64,000 bases of DNA, taken from assembly GCF_017161445.1 (NCBI RefSeq), contig NZ_CP071060.1, positions 1,612,001 to 1,676,000 on the forward strand, in the 5' to 3' direction. The notes beneath the pieces were generated by a model. It saw only the letters and a list, made by a program, of their open reading frames with translations. It was not told the origin of the DNA and did no database searches. The stretch's first letter is position 1; every line of letters begins with the position of its first letter. The position numbers and the translations under genes are program-made. Of the stretch, positions 57,093 through 64,000 are shown one piece after another. The stretch is from Niveibacterium microcysteis. Lineage in GTDB: Bacteria; Pseudomonadota; Gammaproteobacteria; Burkholderiales; Rhodocyclaceae.

Positions 57093-57418
57093 GCTGAAAA
57101 TCCTCTCCGTGGATGCTGTTGCATGTCGGGCCCCGCTTCGGTGATCCGGGGCCTCGGTGCCCGCTGCTGGCGAGGCATGGCGACGCAGTCTAGGGAGGGG
57201 GGCCGGCTTTGCGAACGGGGCGGGAGGCCCGTCGTCGCAAGCCGGCAAGTTAGGGTCGCAATCCGTAAAACGCGGGATTTCGCGTTTGCCGCAAGGCGAC
57301 ATCGACTTGCGTGTTTGCTCCGTTGGCGGTGGGGAGCGTGGAATCGCCTGCGCATCGATGACACCATCGCTCCCCATGGCGACCGGGTCTGCCGGCCGCG
57401 CTCAGATACTGCGATTTC
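57093..57418. promoter_or_regulatory. divergent control region of the cyanophycin locus
   Basis: A 326-base region between the TonB receptor and cyanophycinase genes. No gene is seen. It contains the inverted repeat AAACGCG-GGATTT-CGCGTTT at 57268-57287, placed centrally, as expected for an operator serving both directions. No confident -35/-10 pair was found. Confidence 0.5.
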
Positions 57419-58672
57419 ATGCGAAGCAAAATCCTTCTCTGGCCTCTGGCGCTTTTCTCGATGGCCCTCGGTGTTACACCTGTGGCCGCAGCGGACGCTG
57501 TGCCCGCCGGCTATGCGGTGCCGATCGGCGGGGCGCTGAAGTACGACAACGAAGCGGTGTGGGGCCGGCTGGTCGAGCTTGCGGGCGGCAAGGGCGCGCG
57601 CTTCGTCGTGCTCGCTACCGCAGCGGGCAACCCGGCGCGCTCAGGGCGCCAGATTGCCGACGCGCTGGCGCGGCGTGGTGCGCTTGCCGAAGTGCTGCCA
57701 GTTTCGCCGAAGCTGAACGACGCGGATGTCACGGCCGCAGTGCGTGATCCTGCACTGATTGCAAAGGTGCGTGCCGCGCGCGGCGTGTTCTTCTCTGGCG
57801 GTGCGCAGGAGCGCATCGTTGATAGCCTCGCCCCGGCCGGCGTGGAGTCGCCGCTGCTCGCCGAGATTCGTGCGCTGCATCGCCGTGGCGGGGTCGTTGC
57901 GGGGACCAGCGCGGGCGCGGCGATCATGAGCAGCGTGATGTTCCGCGACGCGCAGGATGTGATGCGCATCCTCAAGGGGGAGCTGCGCCAGGGCAAGGAA
58001 TACGACCGCGGGCTCGGCTTTGCAGGCGAGTCGCTGTTCGTCGACCAGCACTTCCTCAAGCGTGGCCGTATCGGCCGCATGCTGCCGCTGATGGTGGCCA
58101 AGGGCTACACGCTTGGCCTTGGCGTGGAAGAGAACTCCGCCGCGATCATCCATGGCGACGAGATCGAGGTCATTGGCGGCAAGGGGGCCTTGCTGGTCGA
58201 TCTCTCATCGATGAAGCGCGATGCGGATTCGGGGCCATTCAACCTGCGTGGCGCGCGCCTGAGCTACCTCGATCGCGGTGATCGCTATCGCATGTCGACC
58301 CGCACGGTGTTGCCATCCGCCGCCAAGCTGGCCGACCACCGGGTTGATCCGAATGCAGCCGACTTCAAGCCGTTTTTCGATAACGACGCCTTCCACCTCG
58401 ACATGCTGGGCGACACGACCATCGTGAACGCGATGAGCAACCTGATCGACAACGCCCGCCGGGAAGTGCGTGGCCTCGCCTTCAACGCGCGGCCGGCGGC
58501 CGACGATCCGGCGCCGTCGCTGGGCTTCGAGTTCCGGCTCTACAAAGGTGAGGACAGTGTTGGCTGGTACACCGGCGCTTTCGGTGGCGAGGACTACACG
58601 GTCGCCAACCTGTACCTCGATGTCACGCCGGTCCGCGTCGCGCAGCCCTTGTACCGGCCGTGGATCAACTGA
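57419..58672 (+). CDS. cphE: secreted cyanophycinase (CphE/CphB-like)
   Basis: A 417-aa peptidase S51 family enzyme that cuts cyanophycin (poly-Asp with Arg side chains) to beta-Asp-Arg dipeptides. A Sec signal peptide (MRSKILLWPLALFSMALG...VAAADA) makes it periplasmic or extracellular, as in CphE-type enzymes. The nucleophile Ser164 is in GTSAGAA; FFSGGAQERI, VDQHFLKRGRIGRM and LGLGVEENSAAII match the family. A C-terminal extension of about 130 aa follows. It opens the plus-strand operon with the M14 hydrolase, regulator and arginine catabolism genes. The signal peptide and the neighbours argue for use of external cyanophycin. Confidence 0.9.
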   Translation: MRSKILLWPLALFSMALGVTPVAAADAVPAGYAVPIGGALKYDNEAVWGRLVELAGGKGARFVVLATAAGNPARSGRQIADALARRGALAEVLPVSPKLNDADVTAAVRDPALIAKVRAARGVFFSGGAQERIVDSLAPAGVESPLLAEIRALHRRGGVVAGTSAGAAIMSSVMFRDAQDVMRILKGELRQGKEYDRGLGFAGESLFVDQHFLKRGRIGRMLPLMVAKGYTLGLGVEENSAAIIHGDEIEVIGGKGALLVDLSSMKRDADSGPFNLRGARLSYLDRGDRYRMSTRTVLPSAAKLADHRVDPNAADFKPFFDNDAFHLDMLGDTTIVNAMSNLIDNARREVRGLAFNARPAADDPAPSLGFEFRLYKGEDSVGWYTGAFGGEDYTVANLYLDVTPVRVAQPLYRPWIN

Positions 58673-58714
58673 GTACCCGTTTTCGCCGAACCCCAGCAGG
58701 ACATTGAGCCACCC

Positions 58715-59833
58715 ATGCAGCAACAACGACACCCCCTGACTGCCGCCACGCCCGGTACCGCGCGCGAGTTGGTGAGCCTGCATTTCGGCGCGCCGGCGAG
58801 CGGGCAGAAGGTCTACATCCAGGCTTCGCTGCATGCCGACGAGTTGCCCGGCATGCTGGTCGCGCATCACCTTCGCCAGCACTTCTCGCGTCTGGAGCGT
58901 GAAGGCCTCTTGCGTGGCGAGATCGTGCTGGTGCCGGTCGCCAATCCGCTGGGCCTGTCGCAGACGCTGCTGCATGTGCCGCAAGGGCGGTTCGAGTTCG
59001 CCAGCGGCGAGAACTTCAACCGTTACTACCCCAGCCTGGCCGATCAGGTCGAGCAAGCCGTGGCGCAGCACCTGGGGCCGCGCGCCGATCACAACGTTGC
59101 GCTCGTGCGCGCAGCGCTGCGCGATGCGGTGGCAAAGCAGCCTGCGGATACTGAGCTTGCGAGCCTGCGCCGCAGGCTGATGGGGCTTGCGTGCGATGCC
59201 GATGTGGTGCTCGATCTGCACTGCGATACCGAAGCGGTGCTGCATCTCTACACCGGCACGCCACTGTGGCCCCAGGCCGAACCGCTCGCGCGCTATCTGG
59301 GCGCAGAGGTGAGCTTGCTTGCAACCGAATCGGGCGACGCCCCGTTTGACGAGGCCTGCTCGCAGATCTGGTGGCAGCTGGCCGAGCGTTGGGCCGGGCG
59401 CCACCCGTTGCCGATGGCCTGCATGGCAGCCACGATCGAGCTGCGCGGCTTTGCCGACGTCAGCCATCCAAATGCCGAGCGTGATGCCGCTGCGATTGTG
59501 GCCTTCCTCACCCACCGCGGCGTGATCGCGCAGCCGCCCGCGAGCCTGCCGCCGCTGTTGCGCGAACCGATGCCGCTCGCCGGATCGATACCGATCCACG
59601 CGCAGCAGGGCGGGGTGCTGGTGTTCGTGCGCGAGGTCGGTGATGAGGTGGCGTGCGGCGACGTGGTGGCCGAAGTGATTGACCCCTACGATGGGCGGGT
59701 GCAGACGCTGCGTTCCAGCATCGACGGTCTGCTCTATGCTCGCGATAACCGGCGGTTTGCCACGGCCGGCATGCGTGTCGCCAAGGTCGCGGGCCGTGAG
59801 GCCTTGCGAAGCGGCAAACTGCTCAGTGCCTGA
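58715..59833 (+). CDS. M14 aspartoacylase-like zinc hydrolase, likely cyanophycin dipeptide hydrolase
   Basis: A 372-aa zinc enzyme of the succinylglutamate desuccinylase/aspartoacylase branch. Zinc ligands are His40 and Glu43 in LHADELPG and His169 in DLHCDTE. A C-terminal beta-barrel or biotinyl-like domain (GDEVACGDVVAEVIDP, SSIDGLLYARDNRRFA) follows. No signal peptide is visible, so it is cytoplasmic. Beside a cyanophycinase and arginine-succinylation genes the best guess is hydrolysis of beta-Asp-Arg to Asp and Arg (CphZ-like). Succinylglutamate desuccinylase (AstE) is the main alternative. It lies 42 bases after the cyanophycinase gene. Confidence 0.8.
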   Translation: MQQQRHPLTAATPGTARELVSLHFGAPASGQKVYIQASLHADELPGMLVAHHLRQHFSRLEREGLLRGEIVLVPVANPLGLSQTLLHVPQGRFEFASGENFNRYYPSLADQVEQAVAQHLGPRADHNVALVRAALRDAVAKQPADTELASLRRRLMGLACDADVVLDLHCDTEAVLHLYTGTPLWPQAEPLARYLGAEVSLLATESGDAPFDEACSQIWWQLAERWAGRHPLPMACMAATIELRGFADVSHPNAERDAAAIVAFLTHRGVIAQPPASLPPLLREPMPLAGSIPIHAQQGGVLVFVREVGDEVACGDVVAEVIDPYDGRVQTLRSSIDGLLYARDNRRFATAGMRVAKVAGREALRSGKLLSA

Positions 59834-59856
59834 TCCGCGTCCGACATAACGACTCT

Positions 59857-60852
59857 GTGAATACGCCCCAGCGATACGGCTTCCTGCTGCTGCCCGGCTT
59901 TTCGATGCTTGCCCTCTCGGGCGCGCTCGAAGTGCTGGCAGCCGCCAATGCCTTGCTGGGTGAGGATGCCTACCTGCCGTCGATGCTGTCGCTTGACGGT
60001 ATGCCGGTGCGCGCCGCGTCCGGGCCGTCGCTCGAAGTACGTGGCGGCATCGATCGTGCGCCAACGCTGCATGCGGTGTTCGTGGTTTGTGAAGGCGACA
60101 TCGCAGATTTGGAACTCGCGGCTTGCCATGCATGGTTGGGCGATTGCGCTGCCGCCGGCCTGTTGCTCGGCGGCATCGGCACCGGTGCCGCGGTGCTGGC
60201 GCAAGCCGGCCTGCTGCGTGGGCATCGTGCCACCGTGCACTGGGCGCATGTGGCAGAACTGGCCGAGCAGCACGCCGAAACCGTGGTGTCGTCGAACCTT
60301 TATGAGATCGACCGCGGCCGCTTGAGCTGCGCCGGCGGCACGGCGAGCATGGATATGCTGCTCAGCTGGATCGGTGTGCGGCACGGCGAGCGCACGGCGC
60401 AGGAGTTGGCCGCCCAGCTCGGGCTTGAGCGCATTCGCGGGCGCGACGAACGCCAACTGGTGCCCAGTGCCGCACGCGTTGCCGGCGGGTCGGCCAAGCT
60501 CGCCGAGGCGCTCGCGCTGATGGAAGCGAACCTCAGCGAACCGCTGCCCACAGAAGACATCGCGCGCCTGGTGGGGGTCTCGCGCCGGCAGCTTGAACGG
60601 CTGTTCAAGCAACACCTCGACGCCTTGCCCTCGCGCTACTACCTTGATTTGCGGCTCACCCGCGCACGCCGCCTGCTGCAGCAGAGCAGCCAGTCGATCC
60701 TGCAGATCGGCCTTGCCTGCGGCTTTGCCTCAGGGCCTCATTTTTCCAACGCGTATCGCAACCACTTCGGGCGCACCCCACGCGAGGAGCGCAGTCAGCG
60801 CGCCAACGCCTGGCGCAGTGGCCCCGCGGTACGAGAGGAGTCCCCCGAATGA
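59857..60852 (+). CDS. GATase1-like / AraC-type regulator (ArgR type)
   Basis: A 331-aa transcription regulator. An N-terminal DJ-1/PfpI-like (GATase1) domain (about 5-185) carries FLLLPGFSMLALSGALEVL and GGIGTGAAVLAQAGLL, without a conserved catalytic Cys in the elbow. A C-terminal AraC DNA-binding domain (about 215-320) has two helix-turn-helix motifs (TEDIARLVGVSRRQLERLFK and GLACGFASGPHFSNAYRNHFG). Same architecture as the arginine-responsive ArgR of Pseudomonas aeruginosa, which controls arginine succinyltransferase genes. GTG start at 59857. Its stop overlaps the next gene by four bases, so it likely regulates its own operon in response to arginine (inference). Confidence 0.9.
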   Translation: MNTPQRYGFLLLPGFSMLALSGALEVLAAANALLGEDAYLPSMLSLDGMPVRAASGPSLEVRGGIDRAPTLHAVFVVCEGDIADLELAACHAWLGDCAAAGLLLGGIGTGAAVLAQAGLLRGHRATVHWAHVAELAEQHAETVVSSNLYEIDRGRLSCAGGTASMDMLLSWIGVRHGERTAQELAAQLGLERIRGRDERQLVPSAARVAGGSAKLAEALALMEANLSEPLPTEDIARLVGVSRRQLERLFKQHLDALPSRYYLDLRLTRARRLLQQSSQSILQIGLACGFASGPHFSNAYRNHFGRTPREERSQRANAWRSGPAVREESPE

Positions 60853-61943
60853 ATGATCCGTCTCCCAGCCAGTTCGTGCTGCGCCCCTGCGCGCCGGAAG
60901 ACCTGCCGGCGATCGAGCGCATCGCCGCCGCGAGCACCTTCGGCATCAATTCGCTGCCGCCCGACCGGGCGCTGCTGAGTGCGCGTATCGAGCGCTCGCT
61001 GCATGCGTTCCAGACGCAGGATGACGCGAGCGGTGAAGAGAGCTACCTGTTCGTGCTGGAGGATCTCGCGCGCGGTGCGGTGATCGGCACCAGCGGGATC
61101 GCCGCGAGCGCGGGCTTCCACGATCGTTTCTACAGCTATCGCAACGAGTTCGCGGTGCACACCAGCGAGCCGCTCAACGAGAGCAACCGGATTCATACGC
61201 TGCATCTGTGCCATGACCTGACCGGCTACACGCTGTTGACGTCGTTCTACATCGAACCGGCCTACGCCAACACGGTTGCACCGCAACTGCTGTCGCGCGG
61301 GCGGCTGCTTTTCATTCGCGAGTTCGCTGGCCGGTTTGCCGATCGTATCGCCGCCGAAACCCCCGGCCTGTGCGACAGCCTTGGCCACAGCCCGTTCTGG
61401 GATGCCGTCGGGCGCCGTTTCTTCAACATGGACTATCCGCAGGCCGAACGCCTTGCCGGCGGCCGCAGCAAGAGTTTCATCGCCGAGCTGCTGCCGCATT
61501 CGCCGATCTATGTGCCGCTGTTGCCGGAAGACGCGCAGTGGGCGATCGGGCAGTTGCATCCCGACGGCGAGCTGCCGTTCTCGATCCTGCTCGATGAAGG
61601 CTTTGATGCCGACACCTACATCGATGTGTTCGACGGCGGCCCTACGGTCGAGGCGCGTGTCGCGATGCTGCGCACCGTGCGCCATGCGCAGCGGCGGCGC
61701 GCACGCGCGGTCAGCGCCGTGCATGGCGATTGGTACCTGGTGGCGGGCACGCAGCGCGAAGGCTTTCGCGCCACGTTCGCGCAGGCCGACGTCACGGGGG
61801 GCGAACTTGCGCTCGATACCGCGGCGCTTGCCCGCCTGGGCCAAGCGGACGGCGCCACGCTGCGGTGCGCGCCGCTCGTGATCGACGAGGCCGATGAGGG
61901 CGGCGACTGCGATGGCGTATCGGCCGAGGAGGGCGCCGTATGA
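60849..61943 (+). CDS. aruF: arginine N-succinyltransferase, alpha-type subunit
   Basis: First enzyme of the arginine succinyltransferase pathway, joining succinyl-CoA to arginine. It has 364 aa. An AstA-family N-terminus (VLRPCAPEDLPAIERIAAAS), GINSLPPDRALL, then SESNRIHTLHLCHDL-like and LSRGRLLFIREF segments define it. A GNAT-like fold is expected. A second homologous subunit follows, overlapping by four bases, as in the heteromeric AruF-AruG enzymes of Pseudomonas. Release of arginine from cyanophycin dipeptides would feed it. Confidence 0.9.
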   Translation: MNDPSPSQFVLRPCAPEDLPAIERIAAASTFGINSLPPDRALLSARIERSLHAFQTQDDASGEESYLFVLEDLARGAVIGTSGIAASAGFHDRFYSYRNEFAVHTSEPLNESNRIHTLHLCHDLTGYTLLTSFYIEPAYANTVAPQLLSRGRLLFIREFAGRFADRIAAETPGLCDSLGHSPFWDAVGRRFFNMDYPQAERLAGGRSKSFIAELLPHSPIYVPLLPEDAQWAIGQLHPDGELPFSILLDEGFDADTYIDVFDGGPTVEARVAMLRTVRHAQRRRARAVSAVHGDWYLVAGTQREGFRATFAQADVTGGELALDTAALARLGQADGATLRCAPLVIDEADEGGDCDGVSAEEGAV

Positions 61944-62959
61944 ACCATCTGCGCATCCGCACCGCAGGTGCTGACGACCTTGGTGTGATCACAGCCTTGC
62001 TGGCTGACTGCGGCAGACCATCCGGACCCGTCGCGCTCGCCGATACTGCAGGCGAATCAATGCTGGTGGCCGAATCCGGCGCTGGCGGCGCGGTACTGGG
62101 CTGCCTTCGCTTGCGTGCGGCAATCGGCCTCACGCTGCCGCGATACTGGTATCACGTCGGCTGCACCGTTCATGCGGCGAAGGACCTGCAACTCTTCCAT
62201 CGTCAGCGCACGCTGCTTCTGGGCAACAACCATACCGGCGCGAGCGAGCTGGCCGAGATCGCCTGGGCGCGTAGCGGCGTGCCGCTTGCCGCGCAGGCCG
62301 CTGTGCTGAACCTCCTGGTGCAGACCGCGTTGCTGCTGATCGCGCGGCGTCGTGATGGCTTCGCCAGCCATCTGATTGTCGAGTTGCCGGGGCCGCGCGA
62401 CGCAGCCGGGCAGGCGCCTTTCTGGCAGGGCCTGGGTCGCCAGTTCTGCCGGCTCGATCCCTTGCTGGCGCGGGAGCAGTTCGGCGACGCGTGGCGTGCG
62501 CACGCTGCAACGCTGCTGCCGCGTCAGACGGTGTATGCCTCCTTCCTGTCGCCCGCCGCGCAGGATGCCATTGCGCACGCGGCCCCGTTCTCGCGCGTTC
62601 TGCAGGATGTACTTGAGGCCGCCGGCATGCGCTACAGCCACCACATCAGCATCGACGATGGCGGACCGGTGCTCGAGGCGGATGTCGACACCCTCGGTAC
62701 CGTGACCGCGGGCCGCCTCTGGTCGCTTGTTCAGCGCGATGCAGCGGGCCCCGGCGTGCCGATGCTGGTGGTGCATGGCGATGCAGGCAACTGGCATGCG
62801 GTCATCGCGCAGGCCACCCTTCATGGCGGCCGCCTGGCGCTGCTGCCGGACGACTTCGCTCGACTCGGTGCCCATGCCGGCGAGCAGGTGTGGGCCGCGC
62901 CATTGCGCAGCGACTTCGATGCAATGCCCGCCGGCGGCCACTCGGCGCCCGACGCCTGA
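61940..62959 (+). CDS. aruG: arginine N-succinyltransferase, beta-type subunit
   Basis: A 339-aa paralogue of the preceding gene, starting within its stop (ATGA overlap). Family segments include LFHRQRTLLLGNNHTGASELAEI, ARSGVPLAAQAAVLNLLVQTALLLIA and the terminal NWHAVIAQATLHGGRLALL. It is more divergent than the alpha subunit. Together they form the expected heteromeric succinyltransferase. The other ast genes (astB, C, D) are not within the window and may lie further right. Confidence 0.85.
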   Translation: MNHLRIRTAGADDLGVITALLADCGRPSGPVALADTAGESMLVAESGAGGAVLGCLRLRAAIGLTLPRYWYHVGCTVHAAKDLQLFHRQRTLLLGNNHTGASELAEIAWARSGVPLAAQAAVLNLLVQTALLLIARRRDGFASHLIVELPGPRDAAGQAPFWQGLGRQFCRLDPLLAREQFGDAWRAHAATLLPRQTVYASFLSPAAQDAIAHAAPFSRVLQDVLEAAGMRYSHHISIDDGGPVLEADVDTLGTVTAGRLWSLVQRDAAGPGVPMLVVHGDAGNWHAVIAQATLHGGRLALLPDDFARLGAHAGEQVWAAPLRSDFDAMPAGGHSAPDA

Positions 62960-63111
62960 GGTGCCTGCGTGCATGAGCAACGTGGCGTGGTGTGGGGCGG
63001 CCAGAGGATCGACATGATCAGCCTCGGGCCCGCGACGCTTTCGACTGCTGTTCCATCCTGTCATCAGCCCGCAGTGGCGCGGTCGGTGGCCAATTCATTG
63101 AGGTATCCGGC

Positions 63112-64000
63112 ATGAAGTTGCGCCTGCCCAACACCTATGTGCTGCTGGTTTCGCTACTGGCGCTGATCGCGCTGTCGACCTGGGTCGTGCCTGGGGGCAA
63201 GTTCGAAACCACCGTCGTCGCCGGCAAGACCCTGGTCGTGCCCGGCAGCTACCATCTGGTCGAAGCGCGGCCGCAGGGCCTCGCCGCACTGCTGACTGCG
63301 CCCATCAAGGGCTTCGTCGAGGCCGCACTGATCATCGGCTTCGTGCTGATCGTCGGCGGTGCCTTCTCGGTACTGCAGAAGACCGAGGCGATCGACGCCA
63401 TGATCAAGTCCGTCGCCCGTGCCCACAGCCGCTCGGCCTGGGTTCGCGCCGCGGTGATCCCGGTCTTCGTCGGGCTGTTCGCGCTGGGAGGGGCCACCTT
63501 CGGCATGGCGGAAGAGGCGATCCCCTTCGTGATGATCTTCATTCCGCTGGCGTTGGCGCTGCGGCTCGATACGCTGACCGGCATGGCGATCCCCTTCGTC
63601 GGCTCGCAGATCGGCTTCGCCACCGCATTCCTCAACCCCTTCAACGTCGGCGTCGCGCAGGGCATCGCTGGCGTGCCGATGTTTTCCGGCCTCGGCTATC
63701 GCGCGATCTGCTGGGCGGTCGCGACCGCCATCACCATCGGCTTCCTGCAGTGGTGGGCGGTGCGCATCCGCCGCACGCCGGAGCTGAGTCCCACTTTCGC
63801 GCTGGACCAGGAGCGCCGCAAGACGCTCGACCTCGTCAGCTTTGAGCAGTTCGCAGGGATGACCGCGCGGCACAAGCTGGTGCTGTGGCTGTTCGCCGCC
63901 ACCCTGCTCGGCATGATCTTCGGTGTGGTGCGCTTCGGCTGGTACATCGAGGAGATCGCTGCGCTGTTCCTGGTGATGGCGCTGGCGGTCGGCCTCGTCG
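63112..64000 (+). CDS. YfcC family amino acid / dicarboxylate permease (3' end outside window)
   Basis: Partial: about 296 codons run to the right edge without a stop. A polytopic inner-membrane protein of the YfcC/ArgW-like family. The N-terminal helix (YVLLVSLLALIALSTWVVPGG) and the long loop are typical, as are GFVEAALIIGFVLIVGGAFSVLQKT, GMAEEAIPFVMIFIPLALALR and the FVGSQIGFATAFLNPFNVGVAQGIAG motif. In related clusters such permeases accompany cyanophycin or arginine catabolism and may import the beta-Asp-Arg dipeptide or arginine; the substrate is inferred. GAGG lies eight bases before ATG 63112. The gap of 152 bases from aruG holds no clear gene. Confidence 0.85.
   Translation, partial: MKLRLPNTYVLLVSLLALIALSTWVVPGGKFETTVVAGKTLVVPGSYHLVEARPQGLAALLTAPIKGFVEAALIIGFVLIVGGAFSVLQKTEAIDAMIKSVARAHSRSAWVRAAVIPVFVGLFALGGATFGMAEEAIPFVMIFIPLALALRLDTLTGMAIPFVGSQIGFATAFLNPFNVGVAQGIAGVPMFSGLGYRAICWAVATAITIGFLQWWAVRIRRTPELSPTFALDQERRKTLDLVSFEQFAGMTARHKLVLWLFAATLLGMIFGVVRFGWYIEEIAALFLVMALAVGLV

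Noticed and set aside
58205..60133. 642-aa minus-strand frame over the cyanophycinase and M14 genes
   Set aside because: Antisense shadow with no recognisable domain; the plus genes have catalytic motifs.

Overview
The window is high-GC DNA that is almost fully coding. Its gene content and order (xseA-sodB diverging from exbB-exbD-lpxK-Trm112-kdsB-adk, murJ next to rpsT, argF/argG, DUF3579, DUF2788, class I fumarase, UPF0114) point to a betaproteobacterium, most likely in the Rhodocyclales. The assignment is inferred from synteny and protein families, not from a marker gene.

Layout. 1-1739: the 5' part of a REC-DUF3369-GGDEF-EAL regulator, leaving the window on the left. 1950-8001: housekeeping block (sodB, xseA; exbBD, lpxK, trm112, kdsB, adk). 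8046-15024: an accessory minus-strand operon (PEBP-like protein, cNMP-binding patatin lipase, one-module C-A-T-TE nonribosomal peptide synthetase, TVP38 membrane protein) downstream of murJ. 16780-29610: rpsT, DUF3579, argF, VOC protein, argG, pfkA, DUF2788, ppnP, transporters, fumarase, UPF0114, acs. 29859-35953: a run after acs comprising a lone receiver, a membrane PAS/pseudo-histidine-kinase fused to a DnaQ-type exonuclease, a CBS-DUF294 nucleotidyltransferase-like protein and an acetate-type sodium:solute symporter.

35974-42287: a composite genomic island about 6 kb long, bounded by tRNA-Ser(GGA) and tRNA-Ala(CGC). Each tRNA has its own tyrosine recombinase reading inward. Between them lie a gene split by an in-frame TGA, a decayed third recombinase and a 3'-truncated type I methyltransferase hsdM with no hsdS or hsdR.

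42430-54277: tricorn-type protease, M32 carboxypeptidase, a NitT/TauT-like ABC transporter without a binding protein plus a DUF455 ferritin-like protein, a MOSC protein, AzlCD and a membrane diguanylate cyclase. 54342-64000: a coherent locus for extracellular cyanophycin use: TonB receptor, secreted cyanophycinase, M14 hydrolase likely to split beta-Asp-Arg, GATase1-AraC regulator, both arginine N-succinyltransferase subunits, and a YfcC-type permease running off the right edge.

The most unusual items are the pseudo-kinase/exonuclease fusion, the lipase-NRPS operon, the cyanophycin locus and the two-tRNA composite island. All functions are from reading the translated sequence; no database search was run.
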